From an uncultured Eubacteriales bacterium (GTDB lineage Bacteria > Bacillota > Clostridia > Oscillospirales > Butyricicoccaceae), in NCBI GenBank assembly GCA_900555855.1, contig USML01000071.1:1-9698 (forward strand): a stretch of DNA of 9,698 nucleotides, given 5' to 3'. Below are positions 1-5,623 of this stretch, one piece after another. Position 1 is the first letter of the stretch. Each line of letters opens with the position of its first letter. A program made the position numbers and the translations under genes. A model generated the notes under the pieces. The model saw nothing but the letters and a program-made list of their open reading frames with translations. It was not told the DNA's origin and ran no database searches.

Positions 1-18
1 TCCGGCTCACATTCGTTC

Positions 19-47
19 GCCACCTCCCCTTACACAGGGGAGGCAAG
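19..47. repeat. Palindromic intergenic repeat, copy 1
   Basis: An 8-bp stem (23-30 with 36-43) closes a TACAC loop. The core CTCCCCTTACACAGGGGAG (24-42) recurs exactly, in inverted orientation, at 7705-7723. Over 29 bp (19-47 against 7700-7728) the copies differ at only two positions, which pair with each other in the stem. No coding potential is evident. It is probably a dispersed, hairpin-forming non-coding repeat; its full borders cannot be seen from two copies. Confidence 0.7.
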
Positions 48-53
48 AGGTGG

Positions 54-118
54 TGGGAGATCGCCCGCTCCGCACCCATTTGCCGGGAGGCAAGGGGAGC
101 TGGGAGATCGCTCCGCAC
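54..118. repeat. Short direct repeat TGGGAGATCGC...TCCGCAC
   Basis: The stretch 54-75 (TGGGAGATCGC, then CCGC, then TCCGCAC) recurs at 101-118 without the four central bases. The two units lie 25 bp apart, between the palindromic repeat and the terminator. They look like decayed units of the same intergenic repeat family. I see no gene in 1-183. Confidence 0.5.
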
Positions 119-127
119 GATCCTATG

Positions 128-160
128 AAAAAGCCACGATCCTTCGATCGTGGCTTTTTT
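128..160. terminator. Bidirectional intrinsic terminator
   Basis: GCCACGATC (133-141) pairs perfectly with GATCGTGGC (146-154) around a CTTC loop. A-residues at 128-132 face T-residues at 155-160, so the RNA from either strand ends in a U-tract. It lies 24 bp beyond the stop codon of the minus-strand diguanylate cyclase and should end that transcript. It could also stop any plus-strand transcript entering from the left. Confidence 0.9.
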
Positions 161-183
161 TATGTTTCTCTCTTGCGGGGCGC

Positions 184-1377
184 TCAGCGGAAGATCTTGC
201 CGCGGAGGGCAACGCAGTTTTTGCCGCTGCTTTTGCAGAGATAGAGCTGTCCGTCGGCCCGGATCATGAGCGAACGGTCACGCATCGCCGTGGGTGTCCC
301 GCTGGCGACGCCGAAGGAGGCGGTGACGATGGGGCTTCCGGGAATATCCTCCCGGGGGATGGCGGCGGCACGGACGGCCTCCAGCAGCCGGCGCGCAACG
401 CGGCAGGCCTCCTCCTCGTCCGTCTCCGGCAGCAGCACCGCAAACTCCTCTCCGCCAAAGCGGAACAGATAGCAGTCGTCGCGCTCCAGCGCGGCCAGCA
501 TGCTGCCGGCGACCTGCTTCAGCACGGCGTCTCCCGCCACATGGGAATAATGGTCGTTGTAGGATTTGAAATCGTCAATGTCGCAAATGATCCCGCTGAT
601 CCGCTCCGGCTGCAGGACCTCGGCTAAAAACACCCGGTAAAGCTCCAGCGCCTTTCGGGTCAGCGCTCCGGTCACGATGTCGTTATAGGCCAGCAGGGCA
701 TAGGCCCGGTTCAGCTCCGCCAGATCCCGCTCGTTGCCGGCCTGACGGAGGAACACCGAGCGCGTCGCAAGAAAGCCCGCCACAATGGAAAAGCGCAGCA
801 GAAAATGCTTGAACAGATCATAATTTTCCGCATAGGGCAGCACCTTGGGCAGCCACCAGCTGACGGCGATCAGCAGGCACACCAGGACCGTGTCCGCCAG
901 CTGGCAGGGGGGCGCGATCATGATCACAAAGAGATAGCACATGGAGATGGACAGCCCGATGCCGTGGAAGTTGCAGGAGACCATAAAGACCGCGACGCTT
1001 GCGATGATCACAAAATAATACGCCAGCAGCGCGAGCCGGGCCGCTTGCCCGTCGTAGCGCCTGCAGCGCAGGGAAAAGACCAGCATGGCCAGCGACGAGG
1101 CCACCATCATATAAAGCGGCACCATATCAATGGGGATGGTGGTGCGGAGCAGGAGGTTTTTCACCAGATAAAAGCCGTTGGTCAGCAAAAAAAGAATCGT
1201 GGCATGCACCAAAACGGAAAGGTTCTGCTTCATGAAGATGCCCTGGACCGTGGGGAGCGCCCCGGTCTGCTTGCCCAGCACCTGCGCGCAGAAGCGCTGC
1301 AATCTGGCGGAGATGGCCTCCGGCATCGCATCGGAAAGGCGCTTTGTCAGGCGGAGATGATCGTTGTCCCGTTTCAT
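184..1377 (-). CDS. Membrane-anchored GGDEF diguanylate cyclase
   Basis: A 397-residue protein predicted to make cyclic di-GMP from two GTP at the inner face of the membrane. After a basic N-terminus come about six hydrophobic segments (roughly 53-72, 82-102, 113-135, 141-156, 161-180, 192-212), a likely sensory region of no recognised family. The GGDEF domain occupies about 230-390: YNDIVTGALTR at 231, the metal and substrate motif DIDDFKSYND (266-275), HVAGD (279-283), the active-site loop GGEEF (308-312) and ADGQLYLCKSSGKN (374-387). All catalytic positions are present. The inhibitory I-site RxxD is broken: R299 is followed by Cys at 302 where Asp is expected. The ATG start is supported by AAGGAGGA at 1386-1393 with an 8-base spacer. 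It is divergent from the mscS-like gene and ends at the bidirectional terminator. No c-di-GMP effector or phosphodiesterase is visible in the window. The family call is secure; the signal sensed is unknown. Confidence 0.93.
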   Translation of the reverse strand: MKRDNDHLRLTKRLSDAMPEAISARLQRFCAQVLGKQTGALPTVQGIFMKQNLSVLVHATILFLLTNGFYLVKNLLLRTTIPIDMVPLYMMVASSLAMLVFSLRCRRYDGQAARLALLAYYFVIIASVAVFMVSCNFHGIGLSISMCYLFVIMIAPPCQLADTVLVCLLIAVSWWLPKVLPYAENYDLFKHFLLRFSIVAGFLATRSVFLRQAGNERDLAELNRAYALLAYNDIVTGALTRKALELYRVFLAEVLQPERISGIICDIDDFKSYNDHYSHVAGDAVLKQVAGSMLAALERDDCYLFRFGGEEFAVLLPETDEEEACRVARRLLEAVRAAAIPREDIPGSPIVTASFGVASGTPTAMRDRSLMIRADGQLYLCKSSGKNCVALRGKIFR

Positions 1378-1455
1378 GGGTCAGGTCCTCCTTATGCGTC
1401 ATAATGACCGGCTTGCTGCGGGCGCGCCGTAGCGTCCTCTTTTTCTTTTTTCTTT

Positions 1456-1484
1456 ATTTTATCTTGTTTTCCGACAAAATACAA
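1456..1484 (-). promoter_or_regulatory. Sigma-A promoter for the diguanylate cyclase gene
   Basis: Read on the minus strand, TTGTAT (1479-1484) and TAAAAT (1456-1461) are separated by 17 bp. The tract is A-rich on this strand, and the start codon is about 70 bases downstream of the expected transcript start. It is back-to-back with the mscS-like promoter; the two -35 boxes are 38 bp apart. The -35 match is moderate. Confidence 0.5.
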
Positions 1485-1522
1485 CCGCTTTTTTGCGTTC
1501 CGGGCCCCTTGCTTCCCGCCGC

Positions 1523-1551
1523 TTGCCTTTCCCGGAAAGCTGTGCTACAAT
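1523..1551 (+). promoter_or_regulatory. Extended -10 sigma-A promoter for the mscS-dppA pair
   Basis: TTGCCT (1523-1528), a 17-bp spacer, then TACAAT (1546-1551) preceded by TGC (1543-1545), the extended -10 element. The expected transcript start is near 1558, leaving a leader of about 47 bases. Confidence 0.7.
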
Positions 1552-1560
1552 AAGCCAAGC

Positions 1561-1584
1561 CTCCGGGCGCGCCGCGCCGCGGAG
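1561..1584 (+). promoter_or_regulatory. GC-rich hairpin at the 5' end of the mscS-like mRNA
   Basis: CTCCG and GGCGC (1561-1570) pair with GCGCC (1574-1578) and CGGAG (1580-1584), leaving a GCC loop and one bulged G at 1579: ten GC-rich pairs. It begins within a few bases of the predicted transcript start and ends five bases before the ribosome binding site at 1589-1595. It has no T-tract, so it is not a terminator. A 5'-stabilising or translation-tuning structure is plausible. Confidence 0.5.
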
Positions 1585-1604
1585 CCTGAAAGGAGAACCC
1601 CGCT

Positions 1605-2429
1605 ATGGACAAGCTTCTCACATCCCTATCCGAGCTGGCCGCGGCGGCCGGCGGCAGGCTGCTGCTGGCGCTGCTGGTGCTGCTTTTGGGCCGGCTGATG
1701 ATCCGGAGCCTGCTGCGGCTGCTGGACAAAAGCCGCCTGCTGACCCGGGCGGAGGGGACCGTGCGCTCCTTTACCCGGAGCTTTATCAAGATCGGCCTCC
1801 ATCTTCTGCTGGCCGTCTCCATCATCGGCATTCTGGGCGTGCCCATGGCGTCGGTGATCACCGTTCTGGCCTCCGCCGGCGTGACGGTGGGCCTTGCCCT
1901 GCAGGGGGCGCTGTCCAATCTGGCGGGCGGCGTCATGCTGATGCTCTTCCGCCCCTTCCGGCAGGGGGACTATATCTCCGCCGCCGGTGTGGAGGGGACC
2001 GTCCGGGAGGTCACGCTGTTTTACACCGTTCTCATGACCGTGGACAACAAGCGCATCACCGTCCCCAACGGCGGCCTGATGAACGCCACCATCACCGATT
2101 TTTCCAGCGAGGCGCTGCGGCGGGCGGATCTGTGCTTTACCTGCGCCAGAGGCGAGGCCCCCGCCCGGGTGCAGGCGCTTTTGCGGGAGACGGTTTTGGC
2201 CGACGCGCGGGTGCTTCCCCAGCCGGAGCCCTTTGCCCGCCTCACCGGGGTCACCGACCGGGCGCTGGAGTTCACCGTCCGGGCCTGGTGCCGCAGCGAG
2301 GATTATTGGGCGCTTTATTATGACCTGACCCAGCGCATCACGGAGACCATGGCCGAGCATCGGATCCCGTCTCCCGCCGTCCGGGTCACGACCGACGCGC
2401 CTTCAGGAAAGGAAGGAACCAGCCAATGA
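1605..2429 (+). CDS. mscS: MscS-family small-conductance mechanosensitive channel
   Basis: A 274-residue membrane channel, close to the length of E. coli MscS, expected to open under membrane tension and release solutes on hypo-osmotic shock. Hydrophobic segments lie at about 17-37, 59-78 and 81-112. The last is the pore helix, rich in Gly and Ala (ASAGVTVGLALQGALSNLAG, 89-108), followed by LFRPFRQGDYI (114-124). The beta domain shows GVEGTVREV (128-136) and the family hallmark VPNGGLMN (153-160). A typical alpha/beta C-terminal domain follows, to about 262. The ATG start is set by AAAGGAG (1589-1595) at 9 bases' spacing, below an extended -10 promoter and a GC-rich hairpin. Its stop codon overlaps the start of the peptidase gene (ATGA), so the two are probably one operon with coupled translation. 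The symbol marks the family; orthology to E. coli mscS is not shown. No odd residues were noticed. Confidence 0.93.
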   Translation: MDKLLTSLSELAAAAGGRLLLALLVLLLGRLMIRSLLRLLDKSRLLTRAEGTVRSFTRSFIKIGLHLLLAVSIIGILGVPMASVITVLASAGVTVGLALQGALSNLAGGVMLMLFRPFRQGDYISAAGVEGTVREVTLFYTVLMTVDNKRITVPNGGLMNATITDFSSEALRRADLCFTCARGEAPARVQALLRETVLADARVLPQPEPFARLTGVTDRALEFTVRAWCRSEDYWALYYDLTQRITETMAEHRIPSPAVRVTTDAPSGKEGTSQ

Positions 2430-3229
2430 AGGTATTGATCAGCGCAGACATCGAGGGCACCGCCCTCACCACCCACTGGGAGGAATGCTATCCCCAGACC
2501 AAGCCCGCCAGCTCCTCCGCCGCCGGGCTGCAGATGACCCGGGAGGTGGCCGCCGCCTGTGAGGGGGCCATCGCCGCCGGCGCCACGGAGATCGTGGTCA
2601 AGGACGCCCATTCCAAGGGCACGAACCTGGACCCCAACCTGCTGCCCGCCTGCGCCCGCATCGTGCGGGGCAATTCCGGCTCCCCCTGGAGCATGGTCTT
2701 CGGCGTGGACAAAAGCTTCGACGCCGCCATGTTCGTGGGCTATCATTCCGCCGCCGGCCGGGGCGGCAACCCCCTCTCCCATACGGAGACCACCGACACC
2801 GTCTGGGTCAAGCTCAACGGCGTCAAATGCTCGGAGTTCCGGCTCTACAGCTGGGCCTGCGCCAGCATCGGCGTGCCCACGGTGTTTCTGGCGGGGGATC
2901 AGATGCTCATCGACGATTCCCGGGAGATCCATCCGCTGCTGCGCTCCGTTGCGGTAAAGGAGGGCTTCGGCGGCGCCACCGTCTGCCTGCAGCCCCAGGA
3001 GGCCTGCCGCCGGATCCGCCGGGAGGCCGAGCAGGCCCTGCGGCAGGATCTGACCAAGGCGCTCTGCACCCTGCCGGAGGAGTTCACCCTGGAGGTCTGC
3101 TACAAGGAGGTCAAGCAGGCGGCGAAGCTGGCCTTTTTCCCCGGCTTTACTCAGGTGGACGACAACACCATCCGGATGCACACCCGGGACTATTGGGAGG
3201 TGCTCCGGGCGGCCATGTTCGTGCTGTAA
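2426..3229 (+). CDS. dppA: M55-family D-aminopeptidase (DppA-like)
   Basis: A 267-residue zinc peptidase; B. subtilis DppA (274 residues) releases N-terminal D-amino acids from short peptides and assembles as a decamer. The metal-binding residues known for DppA can be placed: Asp8 and Glu10 in SADIEG (6-11), His62 in KDAHSKG, His107 in GYHS and Glu137 in KCSEFRL. SHTET with His119 lies where DppA has its catalytic-region histidine. There is no signal peptide, so the enzyme should be cytoplasmic. It starts inside the last codons of the mscS-like gene (4-bp ATGA overlap), with GGAAGGAA at 2411-2418 as ribosome binding site, so it is probably expressed with the channel. No dipeptide-import genes adjoin it, unlike the B. 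subtilis dpp operon. A role in recycling D-Ala-containing wall peptides is inference; the real substrate is unknown. No T-tailed terminator follows. Confidence 0.9.
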   Translation: MKVLISADIEGTALTTHWEECYPQTKPASSSAAGLQMTREVAAACEGAIAAGATEIVVKDAHSKGTNLDPNLLPACARIVRGNSGSPWSMVFGVDKSFDAAMFVGYHSAAGRGGNPLSHTETTDTVWVKLNGVKCSEFRLYSWACASIGVPTVFLAGDQMLIDDSREIHPLLRSVAVKEGFGGATVCLQPQEACRRIRREAEQALRQDLTKALCTLPEEFTLEVCYKEVKQAAKLAFFPGFTQVDDNTIRMHTRDYWEVLRAAMFVL

Positions 3230-3266
3230 AAGCAGGCGGGCGCATACCCCCTTGGCTCTCTCTGGG

Positions 3267-3435
3267 CCGCGCCTGCGGGCGCGGAGAACGGCGTCCACTT
3301 TCCACCGGCGGAAAGTGGACAGAAAGGCCGCCGGGGGGCCCTTGCACCAAGGGCGAAATGCCCCCCGGAGCCCCCCGTTCGCCCACGCAGAGAATGGTTT
3401 CTGCTGCACCCCAGCCCCGCGTCTGCCGCGGGGCT
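3267..3435. repeat. Cluster of GC-rich hairpins, no gene
   Basis: The gap 3230-3517 holds no credible gene but four palindromes: a 7-bp stem at 3267-3284; a perfect 11-bp stem, GTCCACTTTCC (3293-3303) with GGAAAGTGGAC (3310-3320); a nested structure in which CCGGGGGGC (3331-3339) faces GCCCCCCGG (3360-3368) around an inner stem at 3338-3354; and a 9-bp stem, AGCCCCGCG with CGCGGGGCT (3413-3435). None is followed by a T-tract, so they are not standard intrinsic terminators. The density suggests a REP- or MITE-like non-coding insertion, or a Rho- or structure-dependent 3' end of the dppA-like transcript. Confidence 0.6.
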
Positions 3436-3517
3436 TCGCTTTGCTCCTGCGGGGGGACGGGAGACGAAGGACGAGGGCGGCAAGCCCGGCGGGGGCAAAA
3501 TTTCAGAAAACAGGCGC

Positions 3518-3546
3518 TTGACAAGGAATGGAAAAACAGATATACT
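3518..3546 (+). promoter_or_regulatory. Near-consensus sigma-A promoter of the ABC exporter operon
   Basis: A consensus TTGACA (3518-3523), a 17-bp spacer and TATACT (3541-3546), with an A-rich UP-like stretch at about 3497-3512. It is the best promoter in the window, and transcription should start near 3553, about 230 bases before the first ABC gene. So strong a promoter ahead of an intrinsic terminator fits control by attenuation rather than by initiation. Confidence 0.88.
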
Positions 3547-3590
3547 GAGACCGTTATCAAACAGAACTCGACCGGAAGGAGGTGCGCAGG

Positions 3591-3674
3591 ATGACCAGAG
3601 GAAGCATGGCCTTGTCCGCATTGGGCGGAAGGAAGCATGGACGGAGGGAGCTCTGCGCACGCACGCCGCGCTGA
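3591..3674 (+). CDS. Putative 27-residue leader peptide of the ABC exporter operon
   Basis: A short ORF beginning MTRGSMALSALGG and ending RTPR, with six Arg and one Lys among 27 residues. It has the strong ribosome binding site AAGGAGGT (3576-3583), 7 bases before the ATG, and lies about 38 bases below the predicted transcript start. There is no signal sequence or known domain. It ends 23 bases before the 5' arm of an intrinsic terminator, and its codons 19-23 form one strand of the proposed antiterminator. That placement suggests its translation, more than its product, matters, as with the BmrB leader upstream of B. subtilis bmrCD; I see no sequence likeness to BmrB. A Shine-Dalgarno-bearing ORF arising by chance is the alternative. 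The repeat GGAAGCATGG occurs twice within it (3600-3609 and 3631-3640). Confidence 0.6.
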   Translation: MTRGSMALSALGGRKHGRRELCARTPR

Positions 3675-3697
3675 GGAGCAAAACCGCGTTTTTTTGC

Positions 3698-3737
3698 GCG
3701 CTCTCTGTCTTTTTGCAGGACGGGGAGCGCTTTTTTT
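3698..3737 (+). terminator. Intrinsic terminator (attenuator) in the ABC leader
   Basis: GCGCTCTCTGTC (3698-3709) pairs over 12 bp, with two G-T wobbles, with GACGGGGAGCGC (3719-3730) and is followed directly by seven T (3731-3737). It stands between the promoter and the first ABC gene, 31 bases before the ABC ribosome binding site. Uncontrolled, it should end most transcripts before the exporter genes. Confidence 0.85.
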
Positions 3738-3784
3738 GCGCCTTTCCGAAGATCTCTTTTGTTTTGTAAGGAGGATATTGTTTC

Positions 3785-5623
3785 ATGGAACCGAAAACCA
3801 AGCTCTCGCCCCGGGAAAAGGCCGCGCTGATGGCCCGATACCTCCGGGGCGTCTGGCCAAGGTTCGCGCTGGCCATCGGCTTTGCCTGTCTGGGCATGGC
3901 CCTCAACGCCCTGACGCCCCAGATCATCCGCCTGACGGTGGATTCCATCCTGGGAGACAAGGAAGCGGCTCTGGCCCCATGGCTGCTGCGGCTCATCCGG
4001 TGGGAGACGCTGAAGCAGGAGCCCATGCGGGCCCTCTGGGCGGCGGCCGCCGCCGTGCTGGCCGTGGCGCTGGTGCGGGGCGTCTGCGGCTTTTTCCAGC
4101 GGCTGGAGCTTTCCCGCGGGTCGGAGGGCTATGTGAAGGCCATCCGCGACGATCTTTACCGCCATATCCAGCGTCTGCCCTTTGCCTGGCACAAGAGCCA
4201 CCCCACCGGCGATATCATTCAGCGCTGCACCTCCGATGTGGATGTGATCCGCCAGTTTGTGTGCAGCCAGCTGGTGGAGGTGGTGCGGACGGTGTTTCTC
4301 ATCGTCCTGTATGTCTGGATCATGATGCGCATGAGCGTGCATCTGACGCGCATCGCCCTGCTGTTTATCCCGCTGATCTCCGTGAGCTCCTGCGTGTTTT
4401 ATTCCAAGATCGCCAGCCGCTTTCAGCAGGCCGACGAGGCGGAGGGCGACCTTACTGTCTGCGCCCAGGAAAACCTCACCGGCGTGCGGGTGGTGCGGGC
4501 CTTTGGCCGGGAAGCCTTTGAGGAGGAGAAATTTGAGAAGAAAAACCGGCATTTTTCCGCCCTTTGGATCCATCTCGGCAAGCTTTTGGCCTATTATTGG
4601 GCCTCCGGCACGCTGATGACCTGCCTGCAGGTGATGGTCATCGTCCTTGCGGGGACGGCGGAATGCGTGGCCGGGCGCCTGACGCTGGGCGATTTTGTGG
4701 CCTTCGTCTCCTATAACGAGAGCCTTTCCTGGCCGGTGCGCTCGCTGGGGCGCGTCCTTTCCGAGATGAGCAAGGCCGGCGTCTCCATGGACCGGGTGGG
4801 GGAGATCCTCCGGGCCCGGGAGGAGCAGGATCCGGAGGACGCCGTCCCCGTCCGGATGGGCGATATCGTCTTTGACCATGTGACCTTCGGCTATGAGGGC
4901 CAGCCGGTGCTGAAGGATGTTTCCTTTACGCTGCCGGAGGGAAAGACCCTGGGCATTTTGGGCGGGACCGGCTCCGGCAAGAGCACGCTGGTGCAGCTGC
5001 TGGACCGGCTCTATGACCTGCCGGAGGGCGGCGGACGCATCACCATCGGCGGCGTGGACATCCGGCAGCTGCGCCGGTCGGAGCTGCGGCGCGCCATCGG
5101 TCTGGTGCTGCAGGAGCCCTTCCTCTTTTCCAAAACCATCGGCGAAAACATCAAGGCCGCCCGGCCCGGGGCCGACCGGGCGGAGCTGCGCAGGGCGGCG
5201 GAGATCGCCTGCGTGGACGAGGCCATCTCCTCCTTCCCGGAGGGCTATGAGACCCTGGTGGGCGAGCGGGGCGTGACCCTTTCCGGCGGACAGAAGCAGC
5301 GGGTGGCCATCGCCCGGATGCTGCTGCAGCAGGCCCCCATCATGATCTTCGACGATTCCCTCTCCGCCGTAGACGCGGAGACCGACGCCCGGATCCGCGC
5401 CGCGCTGCAGACCCGGCTGGGCCGGGCCACGGTGATCCTGATCTCCCACCGGATCGGCACGCTGATGCAGGCGGACCAGATCCTCGTGCTGGAAAACGGC
5501 CGGGTCTCCCAAAAGGGGACCCACGCCCAGCTCATCGCGCAGCCGGGCATTTATCAGGAAATTTACAATATCCAGCTGCGGGCCGACGACCGGGCGCAGC
5601 TGATGGAAGGAGGCGACTGCTGA
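3785..5623 (+). CDS. ABC exporter half-transporter, degenerate-site subunit (BmrC-like)
   Basis: A 612-residue half-exporter: type I exporter membrane domain (about 25-325, six segments expected) followed by a nucleotide-binding domain (about 358-595). Motifs: Walker A GGTGSGKST (393-401, Lys399), Q-loop Gln443, signature LSGGQ (499-503), Walker B IMIFDD (519-524) and switch His555. The catalytic Walker B position is Asp524 instead of Glu, the mark of the degenerate-site partner in heterodimeric exporters such as BmrC and TM287. Its LSGGQ would complete the working ATP site of the partner. The substrate cannot be read from the sequence; drugs or peptides are usual in this family. The ATG start is set by AAGGAGG (3768-3774), 10 bases upstream. 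The stop overlaps the next start by one base (TGATG), giving tight co-expression. The upstream leader carries an attenuator. The family and heterodimer calls are secure; BmrC orthology is not proven. Confidence 0.93.
   Translation: MEPKTKLSPREKAALMARYLRGVWPRFALAIGFACLGMALNALTPQIIRLTVDSILGDKEAALAPWLLRLIRWETLKQEPMRALWAAAAAVLAVALVRGVCGFFQRLELSRGSEGYVKAIRDDLYRHIQRLPFAWHKSHPTGDIIQRCTSDVDVIRQFVCSQLVEVVRTVFLIVLYVWIMMRMSVHLTRIALLFIPLISVSSCVFYSKIASRFQQADEAEGDLTVCAQENLTGVRVVRAFGREAFEEEKFEKKNRHFSALWIHLGKLLAYYWASGTLMTCLQVMVIVLAGTAECVAGRLTLGDFVAFVSYNESLSWPVRSLGRVLSEMSKAGVSMDRVGEILRAREEQDPEDAVPVRMGDIVFDHVTFGYEGQPVLKDVSFTLPEGKTLGILGGTGSGKSTLVQLLDRLYDLPEGGGRITIGGVDIRQLRRSELRRAIGLVLQEPFLFSKTIGENIKAARPGADRAELRRAAEIACVDEAISSFPEGYETLVGERGVTLSGGQKQRVAIARMLLQQAPIMIFDDSLSAVDAETDARIRAALQTRLGRATVILISHRIGTLMQADQILVLENGRVSQKGTHAQLIAQPGIYQEIYNIQLRADDRAQLMEGGDC

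Larger units (their letters stand above)
3582..3737 (+). promoter_or_regulatory. Four-segment transcription attenuator ahead of the ABC genes
   Basis: Segment 1 (3582-3589, GTGCGCAG, between the leader ribosome binding site and its ATG) is perfectly complementary to CTGCGCAC (3653-3660) in segment 2. Segment 2 (3645-3659) can instead pair with segment 3 (3695-3706): AGGGAGC with GCTCTCT, including one G-T, and GCGCA with TGCGC, with bases 3652-3654 bulged, giving 12 pairs. Segment 3 can instead pair with segment 4 (3719-3730) to form the terminator. The three pairings are seen directly in the sequence. The reading of 1:2 as the off-state, 2:3 as the antiterminator and 3:4 as the terminator is inference. 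Confidence 0.65.

Noticed and set aside
1420..1574. GGGCGCGCCG repeated at 1420-1429 and 1565-1574, one in each divergent leader
   Set aside because: A 10-bp GC-only self-complementary word is easily found by chance in GC-rich DNA; the second copy is simply part of the hairpin.
1378..1604. c-di-GMP riboswitch near the diguanylate cyclase
   Set aside because: I found no GEMM-type conserved core on either strand of the divergent leader.
1493..2323. Plus-strand open frame in another phase across the mscS-like gene
   Set aside because: It starts upstream of the predicted transcript start, has no ribosome binding site, and its Gly/Arg/Pro-rich product resembles no family.
3663..3695. First T7 tract (3689-3695) as a separate terminator
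   Set aside because: Only a 4-bp CGCG stem can be drawn before it. It may act as a pause site, but this cannot be shown from the sequence.
3518..3769. 83-codon frame ending just before the ABC ribosome binding site
   Set aside because: Its TTG start is the -35 box itself, upstream of the transcript start, and no later start in this phase has a ribosome binding site.
3637..4521. Alternative 294-codon frame from 3637 through the terminator into the first ABC gene
   Set aside because: It is out of phase with the ABC gene. AAGGA before its ATG is a weak site, and its product past 3785 is a frame shadow. It is still worth noting as a rival leader start.
3557..5524. Long minus-strand open frames opposite the ABC and VanW genes (3557-5524, 5563-6960, 7919-9688), also 2318-3409
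   Set aside because: They lie opposite strongly supported genes, are low-complexity and rich in His, Gly and Gln, and have no motifs. They are expected by-products of GC-rich third codon positions.
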